Assembly (NCBI GenBank): GCA_900893395.1
Contig: CAAHFI011136026.1
Coordinates: 1 to 26,049, forward strand
DNA length: 26,049 nucleotides
Origin: Euglena gracilis
Lineage: Eukaryota; Euglenozoa; Euglenophyceae; Euglenales; Euglenaceae
Reading direction: 5' to 3'
The translations under genes and the position numbers were made by a program. The notes beneath the pieces were generated by a model. It was not told the origin of the DNA and ran no database searches. It worked only from the letters and a program-made list of their open reading frames with translations. Numbering within the stretch: the stretch's first letter is position 1; every line of letters begins with the position of its first letter. Positions 16,268 to 25,663 of this stretch are shown here, in pieces.

Positions 16268-16672
16268 TTAATTGGTAAGGCAGCCACCTGATTTTGCACT
16301 TGTTAAAATTTCCTGTGGCAGGCTGTCCAAAATTCGTAAAAATTCCTGCCTCAGGGCCAAAAACTGATCACGGCTCGAAGAAAACTGCTGGGCCAGTTTT
16401 TCCTCAAAACTTTTTTCCTGCCCGACAAAAAGTTCAAGTGCCTGTGCGTCAATTTTTTGCACAGAAATTTGCACCTGGGCCTCACATTTTTTCTCAAAAA
16501 GTTCAAAAATATGGAGGCAGTCAGCCCTGGCCGTTTCTTCGATTCGTGCAGCCATGTGCTCCACCAGGTGGATGTCGACTGCGGGGGTTGTTGCTGCTGC
16601 TGCTGCAGAACCCACTCTTCGTTGGCTTTTTCCAAAGCCAAAACCCGAAAAGTCAGGTGCTGCACAGTCCAC
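16268..16672 (-). CDS. Gag leader region, coiled-coil part (copy 1)
   Basis: The 134-residue frame opens with a short Ala/Thr-rich part. It then has a long stretch (residues about 35-125) of Glu, Lys, Gln, Leu, Phe and Ala with heptad-like spacing and no proline, as expected for a coiled coil (for example EKSFEEKLAQQF and LALRQEFLRILDSL). Coiled coils ahead of the capsid domain occur in Gag proteins and help multimerisation. A Gln-rich microsatellite-like CTG/CAG stretch lies near 16585-16607. Confidence 0.45.
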   Translation of the reverse strand: MDCAAPDFSGFGFGKSQRRVGSAAAAATTPAVDIHLVEHMAARIEETARADCLHIFELFEKKCEAQVQISVQKIDAQALELFVGQEKSFEEKLAQQFSSSRDQFLALRQEFLRILDSLPQEILTSAKSGGCLTN

Positions 16673-16714
16673 TGGAGGTCTCTGTTACTTTGTAAAAATT
16701 GCCCCCAGGGGTCT

Positions 16715-17595
16715 TCAAATCCCTGATTTTGTGAACCCCCCTGGGGGTGGCTTCAGAACTTTCATAGGCTGGGGGTTGGACCTCCTCCTCACCCCCCTCG
16801 ATGAAAATATGAGGAGGCTGGGGGGCTGCAGCAGCTGCTGGCTGACCGTGATCAACCTCACGGTGCAGCCGTTTTTGCTGAACTTCATCACTGCCTGGTG
16901 ATGAAGCTGGTGTTCGGGGTCGCGAGTAGAAGTAGAGCTGGGCTGGTCCTTCGGGTTTTCCTCTGCCTGCTCCACTTCTGCTCTGACCCGTTCGTTGCTG
17001 TCCCAGTTATTATTATTGTTTAAGCCCAGCACATTGACCTGTGCTTGCTTTTCAAAGAAAACTGGGCTGGGGTTATCACCCCCCTGCCCTGCCGAGGCAC
17101 TTCCGTTTCCTTCGCCAGCCCATCTACCTGGGATGGTTGGGAAAACTGCAAAAGTGCCACCGGCTCTTGGGCTGGTGTTGAAGAAACTGGTTGAGCTGGA
17201 GGCAAAGGCAATGCAAAAGCGGGTAATGATGGCAGATTCCCTAAATTTTGCACCCATGAAAAGTCTGGGAGAGGTTGCAACTCAGGCAGCACAAAACCGT
17301 ACCCCATATTTTGCAAAGGCAAAACCCCTGAAAAAGGCTCTGGAAAACACGGTTGGTTGGAAATGACAACCTGGCCATCCCCACCCTGAAATTCCAACAT
17401 CTGTCCCATATTTGTGGGGGTTCTGAGTTCAGCCAAACTGGTTTCGGGTCCCAACTCCCTGTTCCCCGAAACTCCAATCGTCAGATTTGCCATCTGAGAT
17501 TGGGCCATTGGCTGATCATCAAAGAAAACATTCTGAGCAGGGATTTCCAACCCAAAATTTCCGACTGAAGGCTGAAGGAAACCTCTGCTTACCAT
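16715..17595 (-). CDS. Gag leader region, N-terminal low-complexity part (copy 1)
   Basis: The first open frame after the LTR begins with the ATG at the LTR/primer-site junction (17595) and runs to 17020. It is rich in Pro, Gln, Leu and Phe, with no recognised fold. A second frame (16715-17257) overlaps it and is Ser/Asn/Pro-rich. This part would be the N-terminus of Gag or of a Gag-MTase-Pol polyprotein. Such leaders are poorly conserved and normally not alignable between families. The region belongs to a broken element, so the frames describe remnants only. Confidence 0.45.
17582..17594 (-). other. primer-binding site, initiator-tRNA-Met-like
   Basis: Directly after the CA end of the 5' LTR the sense strand reads TGGTAAGCAGAGG. 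The complement of the usual animal and fungal initiator tRNA-Met 3' end is TGGTAGCAGAGG, so this fits with one extra A, or it matches a different or host-specific tRNA. The first ATG of the Gag leader frame overlaps the junction: its A is the last LTR base and its TG are the first bases of the site. Confidence 0.75.
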
Positions 17596-19025
17596 GTTTC
17601 ACACCCGTGCTGCCATGTCCCCGGCAGCACTGGGGTGAAGCGGAAACCCCCGCCCCGGGCCAGTTTCCGGCGTAGGATCGTTTTTTGGCTCCTCGAGCCG
17701 ACTTGTGTCGGAAATTTTTTCCCATTCTGCCCCCCCTGTGGCCGAAACTGGGCCATCATTTCCAAGGAGAACTTCCCAGTGGACCCTCCCCGACCCCTGA
17801 GGGGGGTGTCACTGGGATCTCCAAGGGGGGTGCCTTTGGGGTTTCAACCCCTCCCTGCTCAGCTGAACCAGTGAGAGCCAACACCCCCCCTGGGTGTCAT
17901 TTCTCACAGTTTCTGGGCCAAAAAGGGGGTTTTGGGGTGAAATTTGGCCTGTGGTTGCCTGAGTTGAAGAGTCCCACCCCCCTGCCCCTTTTCCCACAGA
18001 TGAGGTGGGGGGAAGACAAACCTCACCTTCTTCAAATGATTGATTGTTTGTTGATCTTCCATTTGCAATTGAAATTCCAAATTCAATTTGATGTAATTGG
18101 ATGTAATTGCCACAACAATACAATGGTGAAAGGTAAAGAGGAAAACCCTGTGAAAAGAAAATGATTTTGATGCCCTTGATGGGCAGTTAAATTTAGGATT
18201 GAGTGCGCTGATTCCTAAGCGCTCTCAAATCCCAAATCCTTGCCCATTGCATCAAAATCAACCAACCCAGTCAAAATCAAGGTTTCCCCCTTGATTTTGA
18301 TAAATTATGCTGAATTCCATCATTATTGAGCTTTGCAAACCCCTGCAAAAACTCCAGGAACTCAGGCGCCAATCTCTTAAAATTCTGTTCCAAGCGCTTG
18401 CAAGCGCTCTCACCAAATCCAACATTTTCCCTTAAAACCAAAGGAAAAATGCATAAAAAGCTTAAAATATGCTAAATAACCCAAAATCACCCTTTGGGAA
18501 TACCTAGCATCACTCAATCTCTCTCCTTGCACAACCAAACCATGGGCGCCCTAGGAGAGGGAATTTTAATGGAAATCTTTAGAAAGCCTTAAAATTAGAG
18601 CTAAACCGCCCTTAAAAGGCCTTCTAAAAGGAAAAACTCCGCCGCCCGGCGGTCGACCTCAAAAGGTCGTCACTCCCCCCCTTGCGACGAAAGTCGGGGG
18701 TTTCACCCCCCTCCTTCTCGCTTTCCTTGGGATGGGAATGAAAGACACTTTGAATTTTTGCAACGCAATTGCGATAACATTGTTCGGCAACGTGAATAAG
18801 TGGTGGCGTAACGGTGAGGAGGAATCTATAACCCATAGATCCCATTCCACCACACCGAGCCCCCCCCCCACGGTTCTCACCACCGTGAAAGGAAATGGGG
18901 GTCCAACACCACAAAAAAATCCTTTTTGAATGGATAAAATCAGCCCCCCCCCGGTATTCCCAACCGTGAAGGGAATGGAGGGTCCATTATCACCAAAAAT
19001 CCTTTCGGTGATAGATGAAAATCAG

Positions 19026-19245
19026 CCCCCCCCCCGAGGGGAAGGCCTTGGGGAAAAGCTTGCCCCCCCCCCGGCGAGAGGTGGGCTTGACTTGCCCCCC
19101 CCCGAGGGGAAGACTTGGGGAAAAGATTGCCCCCCCCCGGCGAGAGGTGGGCTTGACTTGCCCCCCCCCCGAGGGAAAGCCTTGGGCAACCGCCCCCCCC
19201 CCGGGCAAAGGGAGGGCTTGCCTTGCCCCCCCCCCGGCGGGGAGG
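19026..19245 (-). repeat. C-run tandem array in the shared LTR
   Basis: Same architecture as the array at 7169-7385, with C-runs near 19026, 19063, 19095, 19130, 19161, 19193 and 19226. Unit number is the same in both LTRs, while several run lengths differ by one base. Confidence 0.75.
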
Positions 19246-19509
19246 TTGAAGAAGACAATTCACTCTTTTTTTGGAAGAAATAACATAGCCCCCCCCCGAT
19301 CAAGCCGACCGGGGTTTCGGGCCTCACTTGCCCAAAGGTGGGGGTATGATAAAATAGCCAATCAAACCGATTGGAGAAAGGGACCCCCCCACGAGTGCCA
19401 CCGACCCGTGAGAGGGGAGAATGAAAAAAATCACAGATTCCTCTTTCGATGCAAACAAAAGTGTGTGGTGTCGAGGTCAGGCAGCGAGTGGCATGGGTAA
19501 ACGGCTAAA

Positions 19510-19857
19510 TTACCATCTCCACGCGTTCACTCCATGTGCTCCTCGTACACCATACCAGAAAGCAACTCCTTGAAATAGTTTGAACTCCGTCTTCAGTTCA
19601 TCCAATTCAGAGTCCCAGACTTCAAATTGATAATCCGTCCTGAGTAGGTGAACGAAACGGATAGTGATGGTTGCCAGAGCCAAACGCCTCGTCGAAGTTC
19701 GGGGTGTTGGGCTTCGGCGTCTTCCTTGGGTGCCGGTTTGCCTCCCCTTAGTGTGGTGGCAAACCATGCACACCGTTATGGGGGGTTCCTTCCCCCACTT
19801 GAAAATTTGGCAATATGGCTTAGCCCAGCCAAACCGACAGGGCAATCTCAAATCCAC
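19510..19857 (-). CDS. small sense-strand frame inside the shared LTR (115 aa)
   Basis: Counterpart of the frame at 7713-8036. The shared portion runs from the ITVCMVCHHTKGR segment to the end with only two or three residue differences, while the N-terminal part differs. An overlapping Cys/His/Trp-rich frame of 65 residues just upstream in the sense direction (8024-8221 and 19820-20017) is identical in both LTRs. No function is assigned. Confidence 0.25.
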   Translation of the reverse strand: MDLRLPCRFGWAKPYCQIFKWGKEPPITVCMVCHHTKGRQTGTQGRRRSPTPRTSTRRLALATITIRFVHLLRTDYQFEVWDSELDELKTEFKLFQGVAFWYGVRGAHGVNAWRW

Positions 19858-20420
19858 ATTGCCAATTACCCCCCCTCCAATACTTGGAGAAGGTTGTCAA
19901 GAGAACAAACCCACGGTTGTGCTTCCGGTGGTTTGTCCTCTTTAAGAAATTTTGGTGAAACTTCCAAACCGGAATCCACCCACAACAACATAAACAAAAC
20001 GGGTGGCAATCATGCACTCATTCAACGTTTTGCTTTTGTTGTTGTTGGCAATCCCTTCCCGTTCCGGGGTGGGATCCTTTGATTGGAAAACACCCACCCA
20101 AAAAAAAAGATTCCCGGCTAGTTTCCCCCTAGCCACGAGAATCCTTCATTCACCCTTGAAATCCTTTCACGGGAGTTCAATGGAAAATGGCAAAAAATCA
20201 ACAGGGGCAATGAAATCCTCGATTGCCCACACCAGCCTCACCCAAACCAGGGTGTGGTGGTGAATGAAAACTTCAGGGGAGAAATAAAAAATGAAACCAA
20301 TGACGAGGAAACTCCCGTCATTTTTCCCAGGGCCTCAGCCCTGTGATGGGGTCCACCTGCATCTGTGAAGGGGCATAGGTGGGACCTCCCCCCCAGGCAA
20401 CCACTCCAGGCCTTTTTTCA

Positions 20421-20441
20421 CCTCTCCTTTCCCCCTTTTTC
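20421..20441 (-). other. polypurine tract of copy 2
   Basis: Identical to the tract at 8630-8650 and likewise directly against the LTR end at 20420. It shows that the shared LTR is the 3' LTR of copy 2. Confidence 0.88.
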
Positions 20442-20757
20442 AGGTTGCCGTTGCCTTTAAATCCTTAGAGACATCTAACGGCAACCCTTTTCCCAGGCAA
20501 TACGCTATTACGTCGCTATTGTACTCCTGGAAAAAATGTTCCACCGGTTCCCAATTCGCCTCCTCAAACCCTTGCCACTTCGTTAAGAAAAACATTTTTC
20601 CCTTAACGAACTTGTGGTTTAGGATTTTATCCACTAACCAGGTATCTGGGGCACCTTCCGCCTCAGGTACCGTCCGCCGGTGGAAAAACAGGGGGATAGG
20701 CTTATCAGATGTGGGGTCCTCCACATACACCTTCAAAGCCTTCCGATGGGCCTTCAT
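20440..20757 (-). CDS. chromodomain and C-terminal integrase part (copy 2)
   Basis: The 105 residues are the same as the last 105 of the 8649-9146 frame, with the complete chromodomain signature and the same ending. It lies directly next to the polypurine tract at 20421. Confidence 0.9.
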   Translation of the reverse strand: MKAHRKALKVYVEDPTSDKPIPLFFHRRTVPEAEGAPDTWLVDKILNHKFVKGKMFFLTKWQGFEEANWEPVEHFFQEYNSDVIAYCLGKGLPLDVSKDLKATAT

Positions 20758-20779
20758 AATATGCCCGGTTTAACCTCAA

Positions 20780-21115
20780 TTAGGTAGGAGTGAATTCCCT
20801 CCCTTGCGGTAACCTTGCAAGGGCCCAACCAACGGGAATCCAATTTTGTGCCACTATCGGGGGTCTCAGGTACCACACCAGATTCCCCACCTCCAATGGC
20901 TCCCAACCGTCTAAACCACGGTTGGCCCGAGCACATTGCTTGGCATGCAAATTATTCATTTTGCCAGCCACTACCAAATCAATTTCTCTTTGCCGAGAGA
21001 AAAATGATCTGGCATCTTCACAATCCCTTAACGGTTCATAAGGTAAACCACCCAATGAACGGTGTCGACCGAACAAATTTGAAATGGGCTTAGGCCACTC
21101 TCCCCGGCGTATCAT
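20780..21115 (-). CDS. integrase C-terminal part (copy 2)
   Basis: Counterpart of the last third of the copy 1 integrase: the frame carries FGRHRSLGGLPYEPL and the region after the catalytic core up to GNLVWYLRPP. The copy is broken, so this stands apart from the core frame. Confidence 0.85.
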   Translation of the reverse strand: MIRRGEWPKPISNLFGRHRSLGGLPYEPLRDCEDARSFFSRQREIDLVVAGKMNNLHAKQCARANRGLDGWEPLEVGNLVWYLRPPIVAQNWIPVGWALARLPQGREFTPT

Positions 21116-21154
21116 GGATACGGTCTAGTGCTTGGGGGAGGGCTTCAACCCAAT

Positions 21155-22396
21155 TCAACTTGTCCTCAACCTGAATTTTTTAAGCCGTTCCATTATTTGT
21201 TGGCCAGCCCTCTCCGCCCTACCATTCGCCTGGTGATGGTAGGCCTGGGAGTAGGCTTGCCTAATTCCCATCAAGGCACACATTGTCTGCCACCAACCGG
21301 CGACAAAATGTGAGCCTAGATCGGAAGTAATAATGGAAGGGACGCCAAAAGGTCTCCAAGCATGCAACAGCATTTGCTTGGCTGCCTTGGCTCCCGTAAA
21401 TCCTTTTGCTAGGTGGGGGATCGCCACTATCCAACCGGAGTGACGATCCACACACACAAGCATGGAGTCGTAAGAATTCCCTTCCCACTCCACGAGAGGC
21501 ATGCTAAACATGTCAAGGGCCACCGAATACATTACGGCTGGGGGTATGGGTGTAGATTCCACTAAACCCTTAAGACTCGCCGGCCTTCGGCACGCTTGGC
21601 AAGTCCCACAAAGGCCCATGACTCCTTTAGCAAAATCTCGAGCGAGTGAGGAATCAGCCCAATCATACCTAAGGGACATGCATTCCCATAGCCTTGGGAA
21701 TCCCACATGCCCTTGGTATGAGTGGTGATCCCGAATGAGTTTTTCTTGGAGAGATTTGGGCACACAAAGCCTCTCCTCGAAAAACATTTTGTCACCAAAA
21801 ACCTTGATATTTTCAGGCCACGGCACCTTTGAATCCTGGGTAGCCTGAAAAATTGGTGACCAACGGGGACATTTTAAATATTCCTCCTTCCACGATAAAT
21901 CCCACACAGAACCAGGGGGGATGGGTGAGGAATCGGTTGTAGAAGTGGCTTCCCCCCCCTCACCACTCAAACCACCTGAAGACAACACAGGTGATTCTCG
22001 GTCTGCCCCAGGTACCTCAGTGGTAGCCGCAGCAGCAGGTTCAGGGGTTGGCATTGTTGGCGAAGCTGGTATAGAAGTGGGTGTCAATGGAAAATGCTCC
22101 CCCCTTGGCTCTTGGACCTCCTCCACAAGACTTGTCTCATTCCCAAACTCGTCAACCCGAGTTGAGAATGAAACATGTTTTCCTTTTTCTCCCTTGGGGG
22201 TGGAGGTTGAACCCAAACCCTGGGGTTTTGTTCCTCCAAGTGGTTCTGACTTCCTATCCCCCGGTCGTGTGCACCGTCCACCCGCGTCCCCGGACCCCGT
22301 GGTAGCACCACCCCGTGTGGTGACTCCACGAATGTATGTGTTGGCTGTGGTTGGTTGGTCCACCAACCGTAGCCACATACATTCGGCTTCCTCCAT
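21155..22396 (-). CDS. linker and integrase catalytic region (copy 2)
   Basis: This single 413-residue frame joins the Gly/Thr/Pro-rich linker (residues about 1-165) to the integrase zinc-binding module and catalytic core. It carries the same H2C2 pattern and D, D-35-E residues as copy 1, within VALDMFSMP, IITSDLGSHF and GRAERAG. It is the clearest evidence that the linker and integrase are one continuous coding unit in this family. Confidence 0.92.
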   Translation of the reverse strand: MEEAECMWLRLVDQPTTANTYIRGVTTRGGATTGSGDAGGRCTRPGDRKSEPLGGTKPQGLGSTSTPKGEKGKHVSFSTRVDEFGNETSLVEEVQEPRGEHFPLTPTSIPASPTMPTPEPAAAATTEVPGADRESPVLSSGGLSGEGGEATSTTDSSPIPPGSVWDLSWKEEYLKCPRWSPIFQATQDSKVPWPENIKVFGDKMFFEERLCVPKSLQEKLIRDHHSYQGHVGFPRLWECMSLRYDWADSSLARDFAKGVMGLCGTCQACRRPASLKGLVESTPIPPAVMYSVALDMFSMPLVEWEGNSYDSMLVCVDRHSGWIVAIPHLAKGFTGAKAAKQMLLHAWRPFGVPSIITSDLGSHFVAGWWQTMCALMGIRQAYSQAYHHQANGRAERAGQQIMERLKKFRLRTS

Positions 22397-22463
22397 TTTT
22401 TCGTTTGAATGATTTCCCTCATTTCCTCGGTGTCAAGGGCTGACCCATGCCTTGAAATGTCCT

Positions 22464-23147
22464 TCAAGGCTTGGGAGGCCGGGTAAGCCCATCTTGACAA
22501 AATCGGCTATGGTATTCTCCCGCCCCGGGATATACCCAACCGACAGTCAAATTTTGATAAAATTGATGCCACCTAGCCCTTCTCCCAATGGGACCACTTG
22601 GTGTATCTAGAACCTCTCTAGCCCAAGATTCTAGAGCCTTGTGGTCCGTGAGAACCAGGACGGGCTGCAGCCCAATCCATGATTCCCACTTTTGTAAGGC
22701 TAGGATTATGGCATAAGTCTCCTGTTCCCTAGGTACCCAGTTTCTTTGGCTGCCCGTTAGCTTCCTACTCATGAAGGCGACAGGCACAGTACGCTTGGCC
22801 CGTACGTCTTCAGGAGTAGGAGCCCTATCCTCCCCAACCAATTGTTCAAGGGTGGCACCAACCGCATACTGGCTGGCATCCACTCTTAAAACAAATGGTT
22901 TGTCTGGCTTAACGTGTTGCAAAATTAATTCACTGCACAACAGTGATTTAATTTTTTCAAATGCCTCAATGTCGGATGGTTCCCAAGAAATCCTTTTCTT
23001 GGAACCCTTCTTGCCGTCCACTCGAGAAACTTTGAGCTTATCTTGAAGGCAAGCGACAATGTGGGCGTAATCCTTCACATAGGAGCTGTAATAATTTGTG
23101 AACCCCAAAAAGCACGTAGACCCGTGATTGTTTGGGGTAGCTCCCAT
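22464..23147 (-). CDS. RNase H domain (copy 2)
   Basis: Near-identical counterpart of the RNase H frame in copy 1, with VDASQYAVGATL, REQETYAIILAL and LTDHKALESW all present. Confidence 0.9.
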   Translation of the reverse strand: MGATPNNHGSTCFLGFTNYYSSYVKDYAHIVACLQDKLKVSRVDGKKGSKKRISWEPSDIEAFEKIKSLLCSELILQHVKPDKPFVLRVDASQYAVGATLEQLVGEDRAPTPEDVRAKRTVPVAFMSRKLTGSQRNWVPREQETYAIILALQKWESWIGLQPVLVLTDHKALESWAREVLDTPSGPIGRRARWHQFYQNLTVGWVYPGAGEYHSRFCQDGLTRPPKP

Positions 23148-24222
23148 TTTTCAATGGCCATTAGCTTTCCAGGGGATGGTTTTCTCACCCCACCACCCAG
23201 AACATGGCCACAAAACTCAACTTCTTTTACGAAAAGACGGCATTTTCTTTTGTCGGCTACAAATCTGTCTTTTCGTAAAACTTCAAGGACTCTTCGCAAA
23301 TCCTTGTCATGTGCTGCGAGTAAATCCTCACCAGGACCCACTCGAGTTCCAATCAAAATGTCGTCGATGTAAGGATCAGCCACGTCCCCCACCGGGAAGA
23401 GGCGATCCTCCATCATTTGCTGAAACTGCTGGCTTGCGTTTGTTAGACCCATCACATTAACCCTCCACTGAAAAAGACCGAGGGGGTACTACAACATGTG
23501 ATGGGCCGGCTTTCCGGGTCCAACGGCTGTTGGTGGAAAGCCTGCCGTAAATCCAAGATGGAAAACATCATGTTTCCACCTTGTTTTACCAGGAGGTCTT
23601 CAATTACGGGAAGGGGGTAGGACACACGCCTAGTTTGACTGTTAGGCCCCCGCATGTCTACCACTCCCCTCCATTCACCTCCTTTTTTCGGCACTACAAA
23701 TGTTACGGACAGCCATTCCGAAACTGTTCCCTTGGGCAATCGCTCAACAAATTTCCGGTCCCACCATTCCTGTGTGACCTTTTTGTGAGCTTCAAATCTT
23801 TCACCGTGTAAGACAAAGGGTTTTTGCCTTGTGGGTACAGCCCCCTCCTTCAGAGGAATCTGGGCGTAACCATAAGGTCCCCGAACGGGAGGGTCAGGGG
23901 GTACCTCCGTACCCAACACCTCCCCTTCAAAATCCTGAAAAATTTTATCCCGAAATGCTACCACCCTGGGGTCCTCCTTCTCACCCGAGTCGCGAGCCTG
24001 GATTATGGCATTCACTGCCTTGTCCTCGGCTGGCGATTCGGTGAGATGCTTGGCTATGGTATGCAATTCCTTCTTGCCAAGGAATTTTGGTTGCATATCA
24101 AAGCCTTGCAAGGGTAGGTGCAAATTCATTTTTTGCAGGTCCAACCACATTTTCATTTTCAAGGGACTCCGTGGTTGGTGCGTTTTCAGGGGATTCTCCG
24201 AAGTCAGAAACCACAACCCCAA
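23075..24222 (-). CDS. reverse transcriptase region (copy 2)
   Basis: Counterpart of the reverse transcriptase in copy 1. The fingers and motif A (FSILDLRQAFHQ) lie in 23452-24222, and the YIDD motif and thumb in 23075-23455. The region is broken. Sequence identity to copy 1 is very high by eye. Confidence 0.9.
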
Positions 24223-24309
24223 TTCTTTTTTGTGAATTGTGTTTTTTCTTCCCCTTATGGGATTTCCGTTTCTGATTTCTTGTATCCCACCCGTACAAGA
24301 AAGTCAGAT

Positions 24310-24624
24310 TAGGATTGTCAAAAACCAAGGCCTTATGGTGTGGGAACACACCCAAACCATGTTCGGCTAACCATGGAAATGATAATATAGCATCTACCTC
24401 AATATCCGCGAGGTAGAATTCCCCTTCGAGGTACAAGGCCTGGGTGCCCCCCTGCCCCGTACCCCTGCGTTGAAAACCCAACTCCAACTTAATACACTGG
24501 TCGCCCCCCAAAACACATTGGCCGTTGGCAGCCACCAGCCGAATTGGCATTCGCGTGACCTGGCCAAATGTTTTGGAACGATGGACCTTTTGACCAGGTT
24601 CACCTGGGCTCCCGTGTCCACCAA
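24310..24624 (-). CDS. aspartic protease region (copy 2)
   Basis: VDTGAQVNLV near the high end and ILSFPWLAEHGLGV near the low end repeat the protease landmarks of copy 1. The region is broken. Confidence 0.8.
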
Positions 24625-24879
24625 AACTTTGAGCTGCTGGTATCTCCGTTAGGGAGATACGTCTGTGATAGCATCAAAAGTTGCAGCTCGTTTTCAATGG
24701 GCAACACCTGATTAACCTTCAAGGTGTTGGCCAAATGACAACAACGGTCTGGAATTTCCCATTCCTCAAAATCCTGGGAATTTTGGGAAATTTCTTTGGG
24801 CTGCCCCCCAGAAAATCCCCAGCACTTAGGAGATAATCAATCACCAGGGGGGTATTCTTCCTTTTTGTCGGGGGGTAAA

Positions 24880-25482
24880 CTTCATTTTTCTGCCCCCAAC
24901 AATTCACGGTGCCGGAACTGCCCATTGTCCCCATCACCAGGTTAGGACACGATTCGCCATCACACAACACCGACCGTAGTTGTGAAATGGCTGGGCAGCA
25001 CCAGAAACGTGTGGGTTTTTTATAACCCCAATCCGAAAACTGACAATAATCAATGTCGATATAGGGCAGGTTTTTCACCACCTCCCTATTTCGCAAAAGA
25101 CCAGTGCGGGGGTTCTCCAACCACCACAACTTTGGCTGAAAATAATTTATAATTTCCAGGGCTTTCTCCACCAGGGCATCCGCCTGGGAGAAATCCCTTG
25201 GCCTGGGGTTATAAGCTGTGGAATAAATATTACAGGGGGGACTAGCGGCAATAACCTCAAAAAATCCAACCGGGTATCGCCTGTAGTCCCAGGTCAAAAT
25301 GTCTGTGTGGGGGTGGAAGTCCGTCCAGGAGCATTTTCAATTGACAAAACTTCATACCCCCGTTCTGCCAACCGCCTCCCACTGAACCTGTGCCAGCGAA
25401 TAAATCTAATGCCTGAGGTCGCTGGCTGATGGTAGGGGTTGGGCTGTGGCAGGTTTGAATGCAAACGGGAACCCTTGAACAT
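24880..25482 (-). CDS. cytosine-5 methyltransferase domain (copy 2)
   Basis: Counterpart of 13056-13703. Motifs IV (ASPPCNIYS), VI (WWLENPRTGLL) and VIII (YKKPTRFW) lie in 24719-25297, and the region of motif I lies in 25294-25482. Its place between Gag and protease is the same as in copy 1. Presence in both copies shows that the domain belongs to the family and is not a one-off capture. The region is broken. Confidence 0.88.
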
Positions 25483-25663
25483 TTCCTTCCCTCCAGGAGT
25501 ATCGGGTCCGATTCAAAAATCTGGGGGGCTGATCCAAAGAATGTTTTTCACCACACCCTGAATCAGCCATAAAATCCTGTACAGCCCAGTTTTTTGAATC
25601 AGAAATATTTACACCGTTTTCCTCACAGGGGGGAGAGACACGGCCATGGGCAGCCCCCCCTTC

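Larger units (their letters stand above)
5731..20420 (-). mobile_element. large Ty3/gypsy chromovirus encoding a cytosine methyltransferase (copy 1, both LTRs)
   Basis: The element is about 14.7 kb and read on the minus strand. LTRs at 5731-8629 (3' LTR) and 17595-20420 (5' LTR) both begin TG and end CA. A primer-binding site adjoins the 5' LTR (17582-17594) and a polypurine tract adjoins the 3' LTR (8630-8650). Internal parts in sense order are Gag leader, Gag capsid-like region, RRM-like segment, zinc knuckle, cytosine-5 methyltransferase, protease, reverse transcriptase, RNase H, linker, integrase and chromodomain. Reverse transcriptase upstream of integrase plus a chromodomain places it among the Ty3/gypsy chromoviruses. 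It is broken (about ten breaks) but young, because its two LTRs are very similar by eye and differ mainly in homopolymer length and short indels. It is inserted in the older chromovirus. Confidence 0.9.
17595..20420 (-). repeat. shared LTR: 5' LTR of copy 1 and 3' LTR of copy 2
   Basis: The same TG...CA ends and internal landmarks as 5731-8629, in the same order and orientation. It is about 70 bases shorter because of short indels, chiefly in homopolymers and in one segment near 19410-19450. It is bordered on the low side by the primer-binding site of copy 1 and on the high side by the polypurine tract of copy 2, which proves that one LTR serves both copies. Confidence 0.92.

Noticed and set aside
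5731-20420. DIRS-like element, because DIRS elements also carry a methyltransferase domain
   Set aside because: The element has true LTRs with TG...CA ends, a DDE integrase and a chromodomain, and no tyrosine recombinase. Its methyltransferase has the PPC/ENP cytosine motifs rather than an adenine DPPY motif.
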